From NCBI GenBank assembly GCA_946886375.1, contig CAMPIL010000134.1, positions 1-9,092 on the forward strand: a DNA stretch of 9,092 nucleotides. The letters run 5' to 3'. Positions 1-7,015 of the stretch are shown piece after piece. The number at the start of each line of letters is the position of its first letter. The first letter of the stretch is position 1. Source of the DNA: an uncultured Phycisphaerales bacterium. GTDB taxonomy: Bacteria > Planctomycetota > Phycisphaerae > Phycisphaerales > SM1A02. A program made the position numbers and the translations under genes. The notes below the pieces were generated by a model. It worked only from the letters and a program-made list of their open reading frames with translations. It ran no database searches and had not been told where the DNA came from.

Positions 1-1469
1 GCGAAATTCGTCAGCCAGTTCGTGAACTGCGGCAGCGTGCCCAGCGGACCGTAGAACATCCACAAGTACCCGAAGAACGCCATCAGATCGCCCAATGACA
101 AGCGGCCGTCAATCACATCGCGCCCGCCGACGTACCACACGATCCACCCGCCCAACTGGAAGACGATTCCCATGATGGGGTTGAAGGTGGTCATCGCCAA
201 CTCCACGCTGCGCTGCGTCTTCATCAGGCGGCGGCTGGTTTGGCTGAAGCGTTCCTCTTCGCGCTTTTCCTGGTTGAACGCCTTGACCACGCGCATGCCT
301 GAGAGCAGGCCCGAGAGCAGGCCCGCCTGCTTGCTGGAGGCGTCCCATGCGCGGTAGTTGCGGGGATAGACGTGGCGCCAGAACACAATCGTTCCCGCGA
401 TCACCAGCGGCGCGGGAATGAGCGTGAACAGCGCGAGTTTGGGATCGATCGTGAACATCATGATGCCCACCCCGATCACCATGAGCAGTTGCAGCAGGAA
501 GCCGCCGGTCAACTGGTTGATGAAGCCGTGCAGCGATTCGGTGTCGTACGCGACGCGGCCGACCAGCGAACCAACCTGCTGGCGGTCGTAGTAGCCGATG
601 GACAACTGCTGCAGATGCGCGACGAGCCTTCCGCGCATGTCATACGTGATGGCCGTGCCAATGCGGCTGCCCAGGCGTCCGTTGAGCAGGTTCACCGTCA
701 TGCGCACGATCTGCACGCCCATGAGGATCATCACCACGGTGACGAGCATGTTCAGCGCCGAGGCCCGGCTGTGATCCGTAGCCTTCACCAGCACATCGTC
801 AACCAGGTACCGGCTGAGCAGAGGCGAAACCATGTCAAGGGCGATGCCCACCAGCAGCAGCGACATCATGATGATCGCCGGCCTGCGGTAGGGGCGCATC
901 AATTTCAGCATGCGCAGCAGTACCGCGCCGCGGCTGATGCAGTGCGGGCAACGTTCGCCGCTGGTCTCAAGCGGAAGGTCGCACGTGGCGCAGGTCGTGG
1001 AGCCTGCGTGGGCATCCGGCCCCGCCCACGGCTCCTGCCCCGCCGCCGTCTCGAGCGGCTCGCCTTGCAGATGGCGGTTGAGCCGCCGCGCGATCTTCTC
1101 GAACTGCTGGGCTCCCCGGCTGCTGTATCGCAGCACATCGACGTAATTGGAGTCAATCCGCGCTTGCAGCAGCCCGGAGCCCACACCCATCGCAGCGCGG
1201 TAGTCGCGCGTCTGGTCAAGACTGACATCCAATTCGATCGATGGCAGTGCGCCATCTGCAATCACCAGCAGCCGCTCATCGGTGACCGTCAGCCAGTGAT
1301 CGCGATAGTTCCCCAGCAGATCGATGTCTGTATGCGCGGCGAGTTTGATGTCCTCGGCCTGCACACTGCACTGGCGCAGACACTCCAGCACTTCATGAGG
1401 CGGATGCCTGCGGGACGGTGTGCGGGATGTGCGCCGTTTGGCGCGAACCTTCGTGCGTGCGGTGTTCAT
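1..1469 (-). CDS. Type I ABC exporter with soluble N-terminal extension and zinc ribbon (3' part missing)
   Basis: This is the first 489 residues of an inner-membrane ABC exporter; the frame stays open to position 1, so the ATPase domain lies outside the window. Residues 1-155 are soluble: a basic leader (1-22), then a mixed alpha/beta segment (about 25-135, with 'YRDHWLTVTDERLLVIADG') that looks like a small PH-like or sensor domain. Two CxxC pairs follow (C160/C163 and C174/C177), a probable zinc ribbon. The transmembrane domain starts near 183. Hydrophobic segments lie at about 197-213, 240-258, 322-340, 345-365, 431-448 and 463-480, and the exporter signature 'SGMRVVKAFNQE' is at 390-401. 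The ATG at 1469 is chosen; an in-frame ATG at 1517 would add 16 arginine-rich residues, and neither has a good ribosome site. Substrate is unknown; type I exporters carry lipids, glycolipids, peptides or drugs. The upstream biosynthetic-looking operon suggests its product as cargo, by inference. Confident as an ABC exporter, unsure of the N-terminal fold. Confidence 0.9.
   Translation of the reverse strand, partial: MNTARTKVRAKRRTSRTPSRRHPPHEVLECLRQCSVQAEDIKLAAHTDIDLLGNYRDHWLTVTDERLLVIADGALPSIELDVSLDQTRDYRAAMGVGSGLLQARIDSNYVDVLRYSSRGAQQFEKIARRLNRHLQGEPLETAAGQEPWAGPDAHAGSTTCATCDLPLETSGERCPHCISRGAVLLRMLKLMRPYRRPAIIMMSLLLVGIALDMVSPLLSRYLVDDVLVKATDHSRASALNMLVTVVMILMGVQIVRMTVNLLNGRLGSRIGTAITYDMRGRLVAHLQQLSIGYYDRQQVGSLVGRVAYDTESLHGFINQLTGGFLLQLLMVIGVGIMMFTIDPKLALFTLIPAPLVIAGTIVFWRHVYPRNYRAWDASSKQAGLLSGLLSGMRVVKAFNQEKREEERFSQTSRRLMKTQRSVELAMTTFNPIMGIVFQLGGWIVWYVGGRDVIDGRLSLGDLMAFFGYLWMFYGPLGTLPQFTNWLTNF
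301..324. repeat. Exact 12-bp tandem duplication inside the exporter gene
   Basis: The 12-mer GAGAGCAGGCCC (plus strand) occurs twice head to tail and in frame, encoding part of 'GLLSGLLSG' (residues 383-391 of the ABC exporter), just before the conserved SGxRVVKAF segment. From memory of the family, segment length here is normal, so this is probably convergent codon use rather than an expansion. Confidence 0.6.
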
Positions 1470-1924
1470 GGCTCGCAATGCTCGGTGGCGCCGCCGACAT
1501 GGGCGGCAGAAATTCATGGAACATTTGCGTCTGGCGACTCGGCGTTGATCGTAGTCGCGGCCAATTCTGGTTTTGCAAAAATCATCCCCGAAGTTGCAAT
1601 TCTTTTCGATGCAGGCGGAGCCTCGGCCGCGCCACCACCGCGGCTGCAATGCGTCGCGCCGTCCCGGGTGAAGCGCGCTCAATTCCGCGCACTTCACGCC
1701 GCGGCCAGCAGCCTGGCCGTTATGCAACCTGACCGTATTTTGGTTTTTGGATAAAAACCGAATGAAGGCTCACTATAACTAACACCCGTGCATCGCTGCA
1801 TCCGTGTGATGCTCCTCGCGAACTGTGTTGCCATGAACCCAGGCCATGTGTAGGCCGATTGCCCCGCCCGCGCTTTCGTCCCGGCATAAGTCCAGATTAA
1901 GCGGGCTCATCCTCAGAATTGAAA
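1470..1924. other. Intergenic region between nucleotidyltransferase and exporter gene
   Basis: This is the only long gap in the window, and probably where the exporter gene gets its own promoter. It is more AT-rich than the flanking genes around 1555-1610 and 1730-1790. Visible items are a perfect 7-bp inverted repeat (1742-1759), a 10-bp palindrome TTTTGCAAAA (1571-1580), and, on the minus strand, a TATAGT at about 1770-1780 that could serve as a -10 box but lacks a convincing -35. A 43-codon minus-strand ORF with ATG start (1910-1779) is present, with no good Shine-Dalgarno site and no recognisable motif. No GC-rich hairpin followed by a T-run is seen after the nucleotidyltransferase stop, so readthrough into the exporter gene is possible. 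Confidence 0.6.
1742..1759. repeat. Perfect 7-bp inverted repeat, 4-nt loop
   Basis: GGTTTTT and AAAAACC flank the loop GGAT. The stem is AT-rich and no T-run follows on either strand beyond the stem itself, so it is a poor intrinsic terminator. It lies about 270 bases before the exporter start, so a regulator-binding site or mere chance are the alternatives. Confidence 0.35.
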
Positions 1925-3067
1925 TTAACCGCCCATGCCGAGGAAATGTCGCGCGTATCGCATCGCCAGCCGGGCTGTTTTGCCCGCGGCGTTGAACACT
2001 CGGCTGGGGTGCGGGATCCCCCGATCGATGAGCCACATCCCGTCGCGCACCCAGCGTGTGGGATAGACCTCCATGAACCACAGATTGTTCTGCGGGTTTC
2101 CCTTGCCGCGACTGATCAACTCGGTGCTGGTGCTTGGCGAAATCAACGAACAATATCTCGCCAGCGATTCCGTTAAGAACGGAACCCTCTCGGCGAATTC
2201 AAATGCATCAACGCACAGCCGCAGCACGTTGACCGCGATTTTCAGTGTGTTCTCGTCTTCACGCCGCTGGAAGAATCCGTGCCACTCAATTGTGTGACCC
2301 GCCGCAGCGAGCAGTTGTGCGACATCGACAATGTGCTTGACCTTGCATGCTCCGCGCCCGATGTCATGGGCGATGGACACCAGCAGCAGCGCGAGCGCGT
2401 GCTCATCGGACAACGTGCGGAAGGTGCGCCCCACCACGTTCACCGGCTGCGCGGTGTTCCAGATCACGCTGTCGTCGAATCGATAGGCCGGCGCGGTGCG
2501 CAGCGACCAGTGCACGTCAACGCTGAGATCATCCCGGCGAAGCGTCATCGCATGTTCCGTGCGCAAGCGATGATTGCGAACCGCCAGCCCGCCGGCAACC
2601 GGCGCCAAGCGGCGCGGTTTGGCGGCGAACCCCAAGGCCGTCAATGTCTGCATGGCGCGCGGAAGATCATCTCGCCTCACCAGCACATCCAAATCCCCCT
2701 GCCGCCGACTGAACATGTCGCCAAAATACCGCTGGGCGAACACGATGCCCTTCAACGCAAGAGATTGAACACCGGCTCGCTCGAACTCGCGATCGATGTC
2801 CTGCATCACTGCGGCAAGCCGAGCCGTCTTCGCGCGGCAGCGCTGGTCCTCTTCTCGCAGCACGTGCAAGGACGATTCGGAAATGAACTCGGCCGCACCA
2901 GCGTTCGCAATTCGCGCCAGAAGACTCTGACACAAGTGATGTTGCACCGCAAACGCCGCGAACGTGCGGCCTTGCGGATCGACTGCTGCAATCTGCCGCC
3001 GGAATTGGTCCCACTGGCCGTGCCAGGCAAGTCGGAACAATTCAAGATTGCGTGCGAACTCGCTCAT
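1925..3067 (-). CDS. PF14907-type nucleotidyltransferase family protein
   Basis: A 380-residue protein with the hallmarks of the 'uncharacterised nucleotidyltransferase' family PF14907 (NTP_transf_5). These are 'LALKG' with K106-G107 (103-107), 'GDLDVLV' giving the metal-binding pair D125/D127 (124-130), and 'VDVHW' giving a third acidic residue D185 (183-187). The rest is mainly helical (residues 1-95 and 220-300), with a basic C-terminus. No membrane segment is seen. Members belong to the polymerase-beta-like nucleotidyltransferase superfamily and would move an NMP group from an NTP onto an acceptor. They occur in polysaccharide and peptide natural-product loci, including some lasso-peptide clusters, and the acceptor is usually unknown. 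The start is the ATG at 3067, whose ATGA overlaps the TGA of the glycosyltransferase, rather than an in-frame ATG at 3115 that would intrude 52 bases into that gene. The stop is TAA. The family call is solid; the acceptor cannot be told. Confidence 0.85.
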   Translation of the reverse strand: MSEFARNLELFRLAWHGQWDQFRRQIAAVDPQGRTFAAFAVQHHLCQSLLARIANAGAAEFISESSLHVLREEDQRCRAKTARLAAVMQDIDREFERAGVQSLALKGIVFAQRYFGDMFSRRQGDLDVLVRRDDLPRAMQTLTALGFAAKPRRLAPVAGGLAVRNHRLRTEHAMTLRRDDLSVDVHWSLRTAPAYRFDDSVIWNTAQPVNVVGRTFRTLSDEHALALLLVSIAHDIGRGACKVKHIVDVAQLLAAAGHTIEWHGFFQRREDENTLKIAVNVLRLCVDAFEFAERVPFLTESLARYCSLISPSTSTELISRGKGNPQNNLWFMEVYPTRWVRDGMWLIDRGIPHPSRVFNAAGKTARLAMRYARHFLGMGG

Positions 3068-4242
3068 GCGATGGCTGCCGCAGCGGGCCAGGTCTCCAGC
3101 AACAATCGAGTGCATTCGGCCCCGTCAAGGTCGACATCGTGATCCGCTCTCTCCCCGGCGAGAGCCGCCTGCATCGCGTGTGCAAGTGCTTCGGGCGTCG
3201 CGCAATCCGCATCCACCGCGTGCACCCAGCCGCGGGCGGCCAGAATCCGCGCTCGCTCAACCTGATCCACCATCTTCGCATCCGGAACGACAACGGCGCG
3301 AACGCGCGATTCCAGAATATTTGCGCAGGTGTTGTAGCCCGCGTGACTGATGGATAAGTCCGCAGCGCACATCCAACGGAGGAAGTCGGGACCGAACTGC
3401 CTGATCTCGACGCCGTCAATGCTGGCCAGATCGTTCCATTGGCCGGAGTGTGCGCTTTGGCCAAACGGCGGCAGAAACACAATCAGCCTGCGACAGCAAT
3501 GCTCACCGGTATTTGCCAGCGAGCGCCAGGCTTCAATGCAACGCCTTGTCAGCGAACCGTCGCCCGCGCCGCCCGTGCTGACAATGATGGACCGCTCTGT
3601 TTCACGCTGGGGCGCAAAGCTGGCGCTCGATTCCAGTTTCTCTGAAACATAGCCGGTGTACCTGATCGGCAGTTCGATCTCGCTCGCCCAAGGCAGATGA
3701 TCCTCAATCCGAGTCAACCGTGGGTCGGCGTGCACCAGCAGACCGTCGAAGTGTTCGTGCAGCGTGCGCAGGACGCGCTCCGCGTGCGCTTCGGGCGACA
3801 GATCAAACCTTGAATGCGGCACAATGTCGCGCAGCGAGCAGATGATCTTCACATCCCCATTCACCGCTTGCGCCCGGCGGATCAGCGGAACGATCTCTGG
3901 TTCAAGTTCCCACTTGCTCACGGGAAAATGTTCGATGATCAGGACATCCGGGTGAAGGTCATCGACCGCATTCAACAACGCGCCGAGACGCTGCTTCATA
4001 ACCTGCGAGATGTCCGCGCAGTCATCCAGCGCCATCAGTTCGCCGCGATTGCGACAAATGCGCGGCAATTCCAGCAGCCGCAGAGAACCGGGGGCGGGAT
4101 GTCGCGGCACGGGGCGGCCGCCGTCGATCAACGTCACGTCATGCCCGGCCGCCAGTGCTCGCGCGATTTCAAATGATCGTACAAAGTGCCCCGTTCCCGT
4201 AAGGTGCTGGCAGTGCATGAAGATGGACAGCCGTTGGCTCAC
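3064..4242 (-). CDS. GT-B glycosyltransferase, MurG-like (COG4671 type)
   Basis: A 392-residue cytoplasmic or membrane-associated glycosyltransferase. The N-terminal Rossmann half starts with the acceptor-side loop 'HLTGTGHFVRSFEIARAL' (13-30), of the GxGHxxR kind seen in MurG and in the 'predicted glycosyl transferase' group COG4671. The C-terminal donor half starts near 217 with 'STGGAGDG' (222-229). It contains 'SISHAGYNTCANILES' (297-312) and 'VPDAKMVDQVERARIL' (319-334), matching the usual S/H-x-G-G/Y-x-N-T and P...xQxxRA nucleotide-sugar-binding motifs. The canonical Glu-Gln is Asp-Gln here (D326-Q327). No signal peptide is evident. Translation starts at GTG 4242, whose GTGA overlaps the TGA of the Rieske gene; the gene ends in an ATGA overlap with the nucleotidyltransferase. 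It should transfer a sugar from a UDP- or other NDP-sugar to the pathway intermediate; donor and acceptor cannot be read from sequence. Fold and class are confident. Confidence 0.88.
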   Translation of the reverse strand: MSQRLSIFMHCQHLTGTGHFVRSFEIARALAAGHDVTLIDGGRPVPRHPAPGSLRLLELPRICRNRGELMALDDCADISQVMKQRLGALLNAVDDLHPDVLIIEHFPVSKWELEPEIVPLIRRAQAVNGDVKIICSLRDIVPHSRFDLSPEAHAERVLRTLHEHFDGLLVHADPRLTRIEDHLPWASEIELPIRYTGYVSEKLESSASFAPQRETERSIIVSTGGAGDGSLTRRCIEAWRSLANTGEHCCRRLIVFLPPFGQSAHSGQWNDLASIDGVEIRQFGPDFLRWMCAADLSISHAGYNTCANILESRVRAVVVPDAKMVDQVERARILAARGWVHAVDADCATPEALAHAMQAALAGERADHDVDLDGAECTRLLLETWPAAAAIA

Positions 4243-5516
4243 GGCACGCGTCCCGGCTCCGCCGACTGAATCAACGTGATGATTTCTTCCATCAACGGGC
4301 TGTGCCGCGCGTGGCCCATGCGGATGGACTCGGCGAGGAACGAATCGCCCTTGCCGTACTTTTCTCGCTCCTGCGGCAGTTCGATGATCTGATTCAGGCG
4401 CGGATCGCGAATGATGCCGATGGGATCTTTGCCCTGCTGCACACGCTCGACCTGTTCAAACAGCAGGCGGCGATAGAGCGCGACACCCTGGTCCGAAGCG
4501 CCCAGTGTTTCACGCGTTCGATCGGCGATCGGCCCTTGCGAGACGCACGCCATGATGTCCTGGCCATCCACAAAATCCACGATGTACTCGCCCTTCGCGT
4601 CGCGCCATGGCACTTCGTACACGGGAACCTGCTCCTGCGGCGGCGCTGTGCGGCCCGGCGCGGGTTCATAACACGCATACCAGTAATGCCGCGTGTGCGT
4701 GTCATCCACCGGCACGCGAATCTGCAAACGATGCTGGCGATGCGCGCCGACGCGCAGCGTGAACGGGAACACCAGCGGATGGCCCACTTTCCAATCGTCA
4801 TCCTCTTCCGATCCGCCTTCAAGCACGCGCCGCTTGACGATGCCGAACTCGAACACGTCGAAACCGATCTTGACGTGCTTCTTGATGTAGTGTGTGGGCG
4901 CCGCCTGGCCCGATTGGGCGCGAGTGTGCGCAAGATGATGGCCGTGCAGCCATTCCAGGTGCGTGGGGTCAACGCTGTTTTCCATGATCTGCACCCAGTT
5001 GCACGGCAGCATCGCCACGCCGATGTCGCGCAACATGCCTTCGCGCACGAACACGTCGTAGCGCGGCAACAGCGGCGCGGGCTGCGGGCCCATGTAGGCG
5101 AAAATCAGCCCGCCTAATTCCTGCAACGGATATGCCGTGGTCTTCACGTGCTGCTTGAGCCGCGAGTTGGCCGGCTCCGCGGGCGTTTCAAGACACTGGC
5201 CTGTTCCATCAAACTTCCAGCCGTGATACGGGCATCGAATGCCTTGATCATCCACGCATCCCAAGGCCATGGACGTGCGGCGGTGCGGGCAGAACTCATC
5301 GATCAGCGCGGGACGGCCTTGCGTATCGCGGTACAGCACCAGGTCTTCGCCCAGCAGCCGCACGCGCTGGGCTGAACCCGGCGTCACTTCACAACTCGCA
5401 GCGGCGGGCAGCCAGTATCGGCGCAGCAACTGCCCCATCGGCGTTCCGGGGCCGACTTGTGTCAACGTCTTCTGTTGCGATTCGCTGAGCATGAGTTCAC
5501 CTGTCGCCTCGTTCAT
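4239..5516 (-). CDS. Rieske non-heme iron oxygenase alpha subunit (phthalate dioxygenase-like)
   Basis: A 425-residue oxygenase component that would hydroxylate or otherwise oxidise a substrate with O2 and reductase-supplied electrons. The Rieske [2Fe-2S] ligands are C76-x-H78 and C95-x2-H98. The catalytic-domain motif 'ENSVDPTHLEWLH' (179-191) supplies the bridging D183 and iron ligands H186 and H191. D320 in 'VDGQDIMACVSQGPI' (316-330) is the likely third ligand, and the following 'DRTRETLGASDQG' (332-344) is characteristic of the phthalate 4,5-dioxygenase/vanillate demethylase-type branch. These enzymes are single-subunit-type alpha chains, and length is normal. No reductase or ferredoxin is in the window, so electrons must come from elsewhere. 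The start shown gives an ATGA overlap with the aldehyde dehydrogenase stop; an alternative ATG at 5492 has a better ribosome site and would remove 8 residues. Some relatives degrade aromatics, others work in secondary metabolism (for example SxtT in saxitoxin synthesis); the glycosyltransferase next door favours biosynthesis. Confidence 0.92.
   Translation of the reverse strand: MNEATGELMLSESQQKTLTQVGPGTPMGQLLRRYWLPAAASCEVTPGSAQRVRLLGEDLVLYRDTQGRPALIDEFCPHRRTSMALGCVDDQGIRCPYHGWKFDGTGQCLETPAEPANSRLKQHVKTTAYPLQELGGLIFAYMGPQPAPLLPRYDVFVREGMLRDIGVAMLPCNWVQIMENSVDPTHLEWLHGHHLAHTRAQSGQAAPTHYIKKHVKIGFDVFEFGIVKRRVLEGGSEEDDDWKVGHPLVFPFTLRVGAHRQHRLQIRVPVDDTHTRHYWYACYEPAPGRTAPPQEQVPVYEVPWRDAKGEYIVDFVDGQDIMACVSQGPIADRTRETLGASDQGVALYRRLLFEQVERVQQGKDPIGIIRDPRLNQIIELPQEREKYGKGDSFLAESIRMGHARHSPLMEEIITLIQSAEPGRVP
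5497..5502 (-). promoter_or_regulatory. Possible ribosome binding site for an alternative Rieske start
   Basis: Minus-strand AGGTGA lies 4 bases before an in-frame ATG at 5492. It is the most Shine-Dalgarno-like site at any start in the window. It supports initiation at residue 9 of the longer form; the longer start at 5516 has only GGAAG at very short spacing. Confidence 0.3.
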
Positions 5517-7012
5517 GCACTTCCATATATAGCCTGCGGGCGGGCGTAGAACGCGCTGTCCCACGCGCCGTGTTCCGGCAGTCCGATTCCCGAGGCCTTC
5601 CACCCGCCAAACGGCGCGTGCGGGCAGACCGGAATCGGACCGGGATCGAATTGCAGAATACCCGCTTGGATTGTTTGAATGAACCGCTGGCGATGCTCTG
5701 CGATGTTGGTGTACATCGCGGCAACGAGGCCGTGCTCCACGTTGTTGGCGATGCGCAGTGCGTGGTCGAGATCATCGGCGGCGAGCAGACTTGCGACTGG
5801 ACCAAATGTTTCTGACTGGGCGATCCAATGATCAGGTTCGACATGATCCAAGACAATGGGATTGAGCCAGCAGCCGCGGCCACGGTCGGCGGGCACTTCG
5901 CCACCACAGAGCACGCTCGCTCCATCGTTCTTCGCCTGCGCGACCGCCGCGATGATCCGATCACGGTGCTCGCGCGAGACGAGTGGGCCGAGTTCGGTCA
6001 TTTCATCCAGAGGATCGCCGGATTTGAGCGATGCAACGGCGGCAACGAAGAGGCGCCGAAAGTCGTCCATCACTTCGCGCTGCACGATCCACCGGCGGAT
6101 CGCTGTGCAGCGCTGCCCGCAGAAGGAAAACGACCCGAGCACCAACTGCCGAATGACCGGCACAAAATCGTAATCGGCCATGACGATCGCGGCGTTGTTG
6201 CCGCCGAGTTCGGCTTGCAGCGGGATGTTGCGGCGAAGACAGCGCGACGCCGCCGAGCGGCCGGTCGGTCCCGATCCAGTGAGTGAAACCGCGCGAACGG
6301 CGGAATGCTCGATCAGCGCCTCGGCGGTCGCCGCTTCGCCGAACACCAGATTCACTGCGCCCGACGGCACACCCGCGCCGACAAGCAGATCAAGCACGCG
6401 CATCGCGGTGCGCGGCGCATGCATCGCCGGTTTCCACACAACAGCGTTCCCCATCGCCAGCGCAGGCGCGATTTTCCCCACCGCGATGGCAACAGGGTTG
6501 TTCCACGGCGTGATCAATGCGACGACGCCATGCGGTTGGTGCATGATCTTGGCCCCCGACTCTGCCGCGGCGGGAAACAATTCAGGTGTGCGTGCTGACG
6601 CTGCACGAATCAGGGCTGCTGCCTGGTTGACCTCAGCGCGTGCATCGCGGATTGGCTTGCCAATTTCCTGCGCAATTGATCGGGCAAGTTCATCCGCTTC
6701 GCTTTGCAGCGCATCGGCCCAAGACTGGAGGATCACAACGCGCTGCGCGGGTGTGACATTGCGCCATCGTTCAAAGGCGGCTTGCGCAGCGCCGCACGCC
6801 GCGTCAAGTTCAGCTGGGCCGGCGGTTGGAATCCGGCTGAGCGTTTGATCCCAAAGCGCGGGATTTCGCCGCTCGATCCATTGGCGAGAATCGTCTGCCC
6901 TCGCGCTGATCCACCGCCCGCCGGCGTGCGCGACCGGTAGTGTGTTTGCGTTTTGTGGAGGGGCCACCCGCCGTGGATCAACGCTGAGGGTGGTGGACTG
7001 GTTCTGCGGCAT
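5513..7012 (-). CDS. NAD(P)-dependent aldehyde dehydrogenase
   Basis: A full-length (499-residue) member of the aldehyde dehydrogenase superfamily, which oxidises an aldehyde to a carboxylate or, with CoA, an acyl-CoA. All key elements are present: 'TPWNNP' (168-173) with the oxyanion Asn N171; 'WKPA' (193-196) with cofactor-binding K194; the cofactor-binding loop 'LTGSGPTG' (244-251); the general base E268 in 'ELGGNN'; the nucleophile C302 in 'FCGQRCTA' (297-304); and 'ETFGPV' (401-406) with cofactor-binding E401. The N-terminal 30 residues are low-complexity and weakly conserved-looking, so the start may lie further in, but no better ATG is evident. It begins 3 bases after the dehydrogenase stop and ends in an ATGA overlap with the Rieske gene, so it is embedded in the operon. 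The motif set resembles benzaldehyde/betaine-type enzymes more than semialdehyde-CoA acylating ones. Substrate is unknown; it may act on the product of a neighbouring oxygenase. Confidence 0.95.
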   Translation of the reverse strand: MPQNQSTTLSVDPRRVAPPQNANTLPVAHAGGRWISARADDSRQWIERRNPALWDQTLSRIPTAGPAELDAACGAAQAAFERWRNVTPAQRVVILQSWADALQSEADELARSIAQEIGKPIRDARAEVNQAAALIRAASARTPELFPAAAESGAKIMHQPHGVVALITPWNNPVAIAVGKIAPALAMGNAVVWKPAMHAPRTAMRVLDLLVGAGVPSGAVNLVFGEAATAEALIEHSAVRAVSLTGSGPTGRSAASRCLRRNIPLQAELGGNNAAIVMADYDFVPVIRQLVLGSFSFCGQRCTAIRRWIVQREVMDDFRRLFVAAVASLKSGDPLDEMTELGPLVSREHRDRIIAAVAQAKNDGASVLCGGEVPADRGRGCWLNPIVLDHVEPDHWIAQSETFGPVASLLAADDLDHALRIANNVEHGLVAAMYTNIAEHRQRFIQTIQAGILQFDPGPIPVCPHAPFGGWKASGIGLPEHGAWDSAFYARPQAIYGSA

Positions 7013-7015
7013 GAT

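Noticed and set aside
372..1754. 460-codon plus-strand ORF
   Set aside because: It lies antisense to the ABC exporter gene, is full of His, Gln and Arg, shows no domain, and its stop-free state is explained by codon bias of the GC-rich gene opposite.
1866..1907. GCCCGC/GCGGGC inverted repeat as terminator after the nucleotidyltransferase
   Set aside because: The stem is only 6 bp with a loop near 30 bases and no T-run follows, so it does not qualify as an intrinsic terminator.
1469..1925. Lasso-peptide biosynthetic cluster, suggested by PF14907 plus ABC exporter
   Set aside because: No asparagine-synthetase-like cyclase, transglutaminase-like protease or PqqD-like leader-binding protein is present in the window.
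1779..2153. 124-codon minus-strand ORF overlapping the end of the nucleotidyltransferase gene
   Set aside because: Its upstream part is an out-of-frame reading of the nucleotidyltransferase. Only the last 43 codons lie in the gap, and these are treated separately as a weak finding.
2279..3142. 287-codon plus-strand ORF
   Set aside because: Antisense to the nucleotidyltransferase, whose motifs (KG, GDLD, VDVHW) are clear; the plus-strand translation has no recognisable fold and biased composition.
4302..5117. 271-codon plus-strand ORF
   Set aside because: Antisense to the Rieske oxygenase, composition rich in His, Arg and Ala, no motifs.
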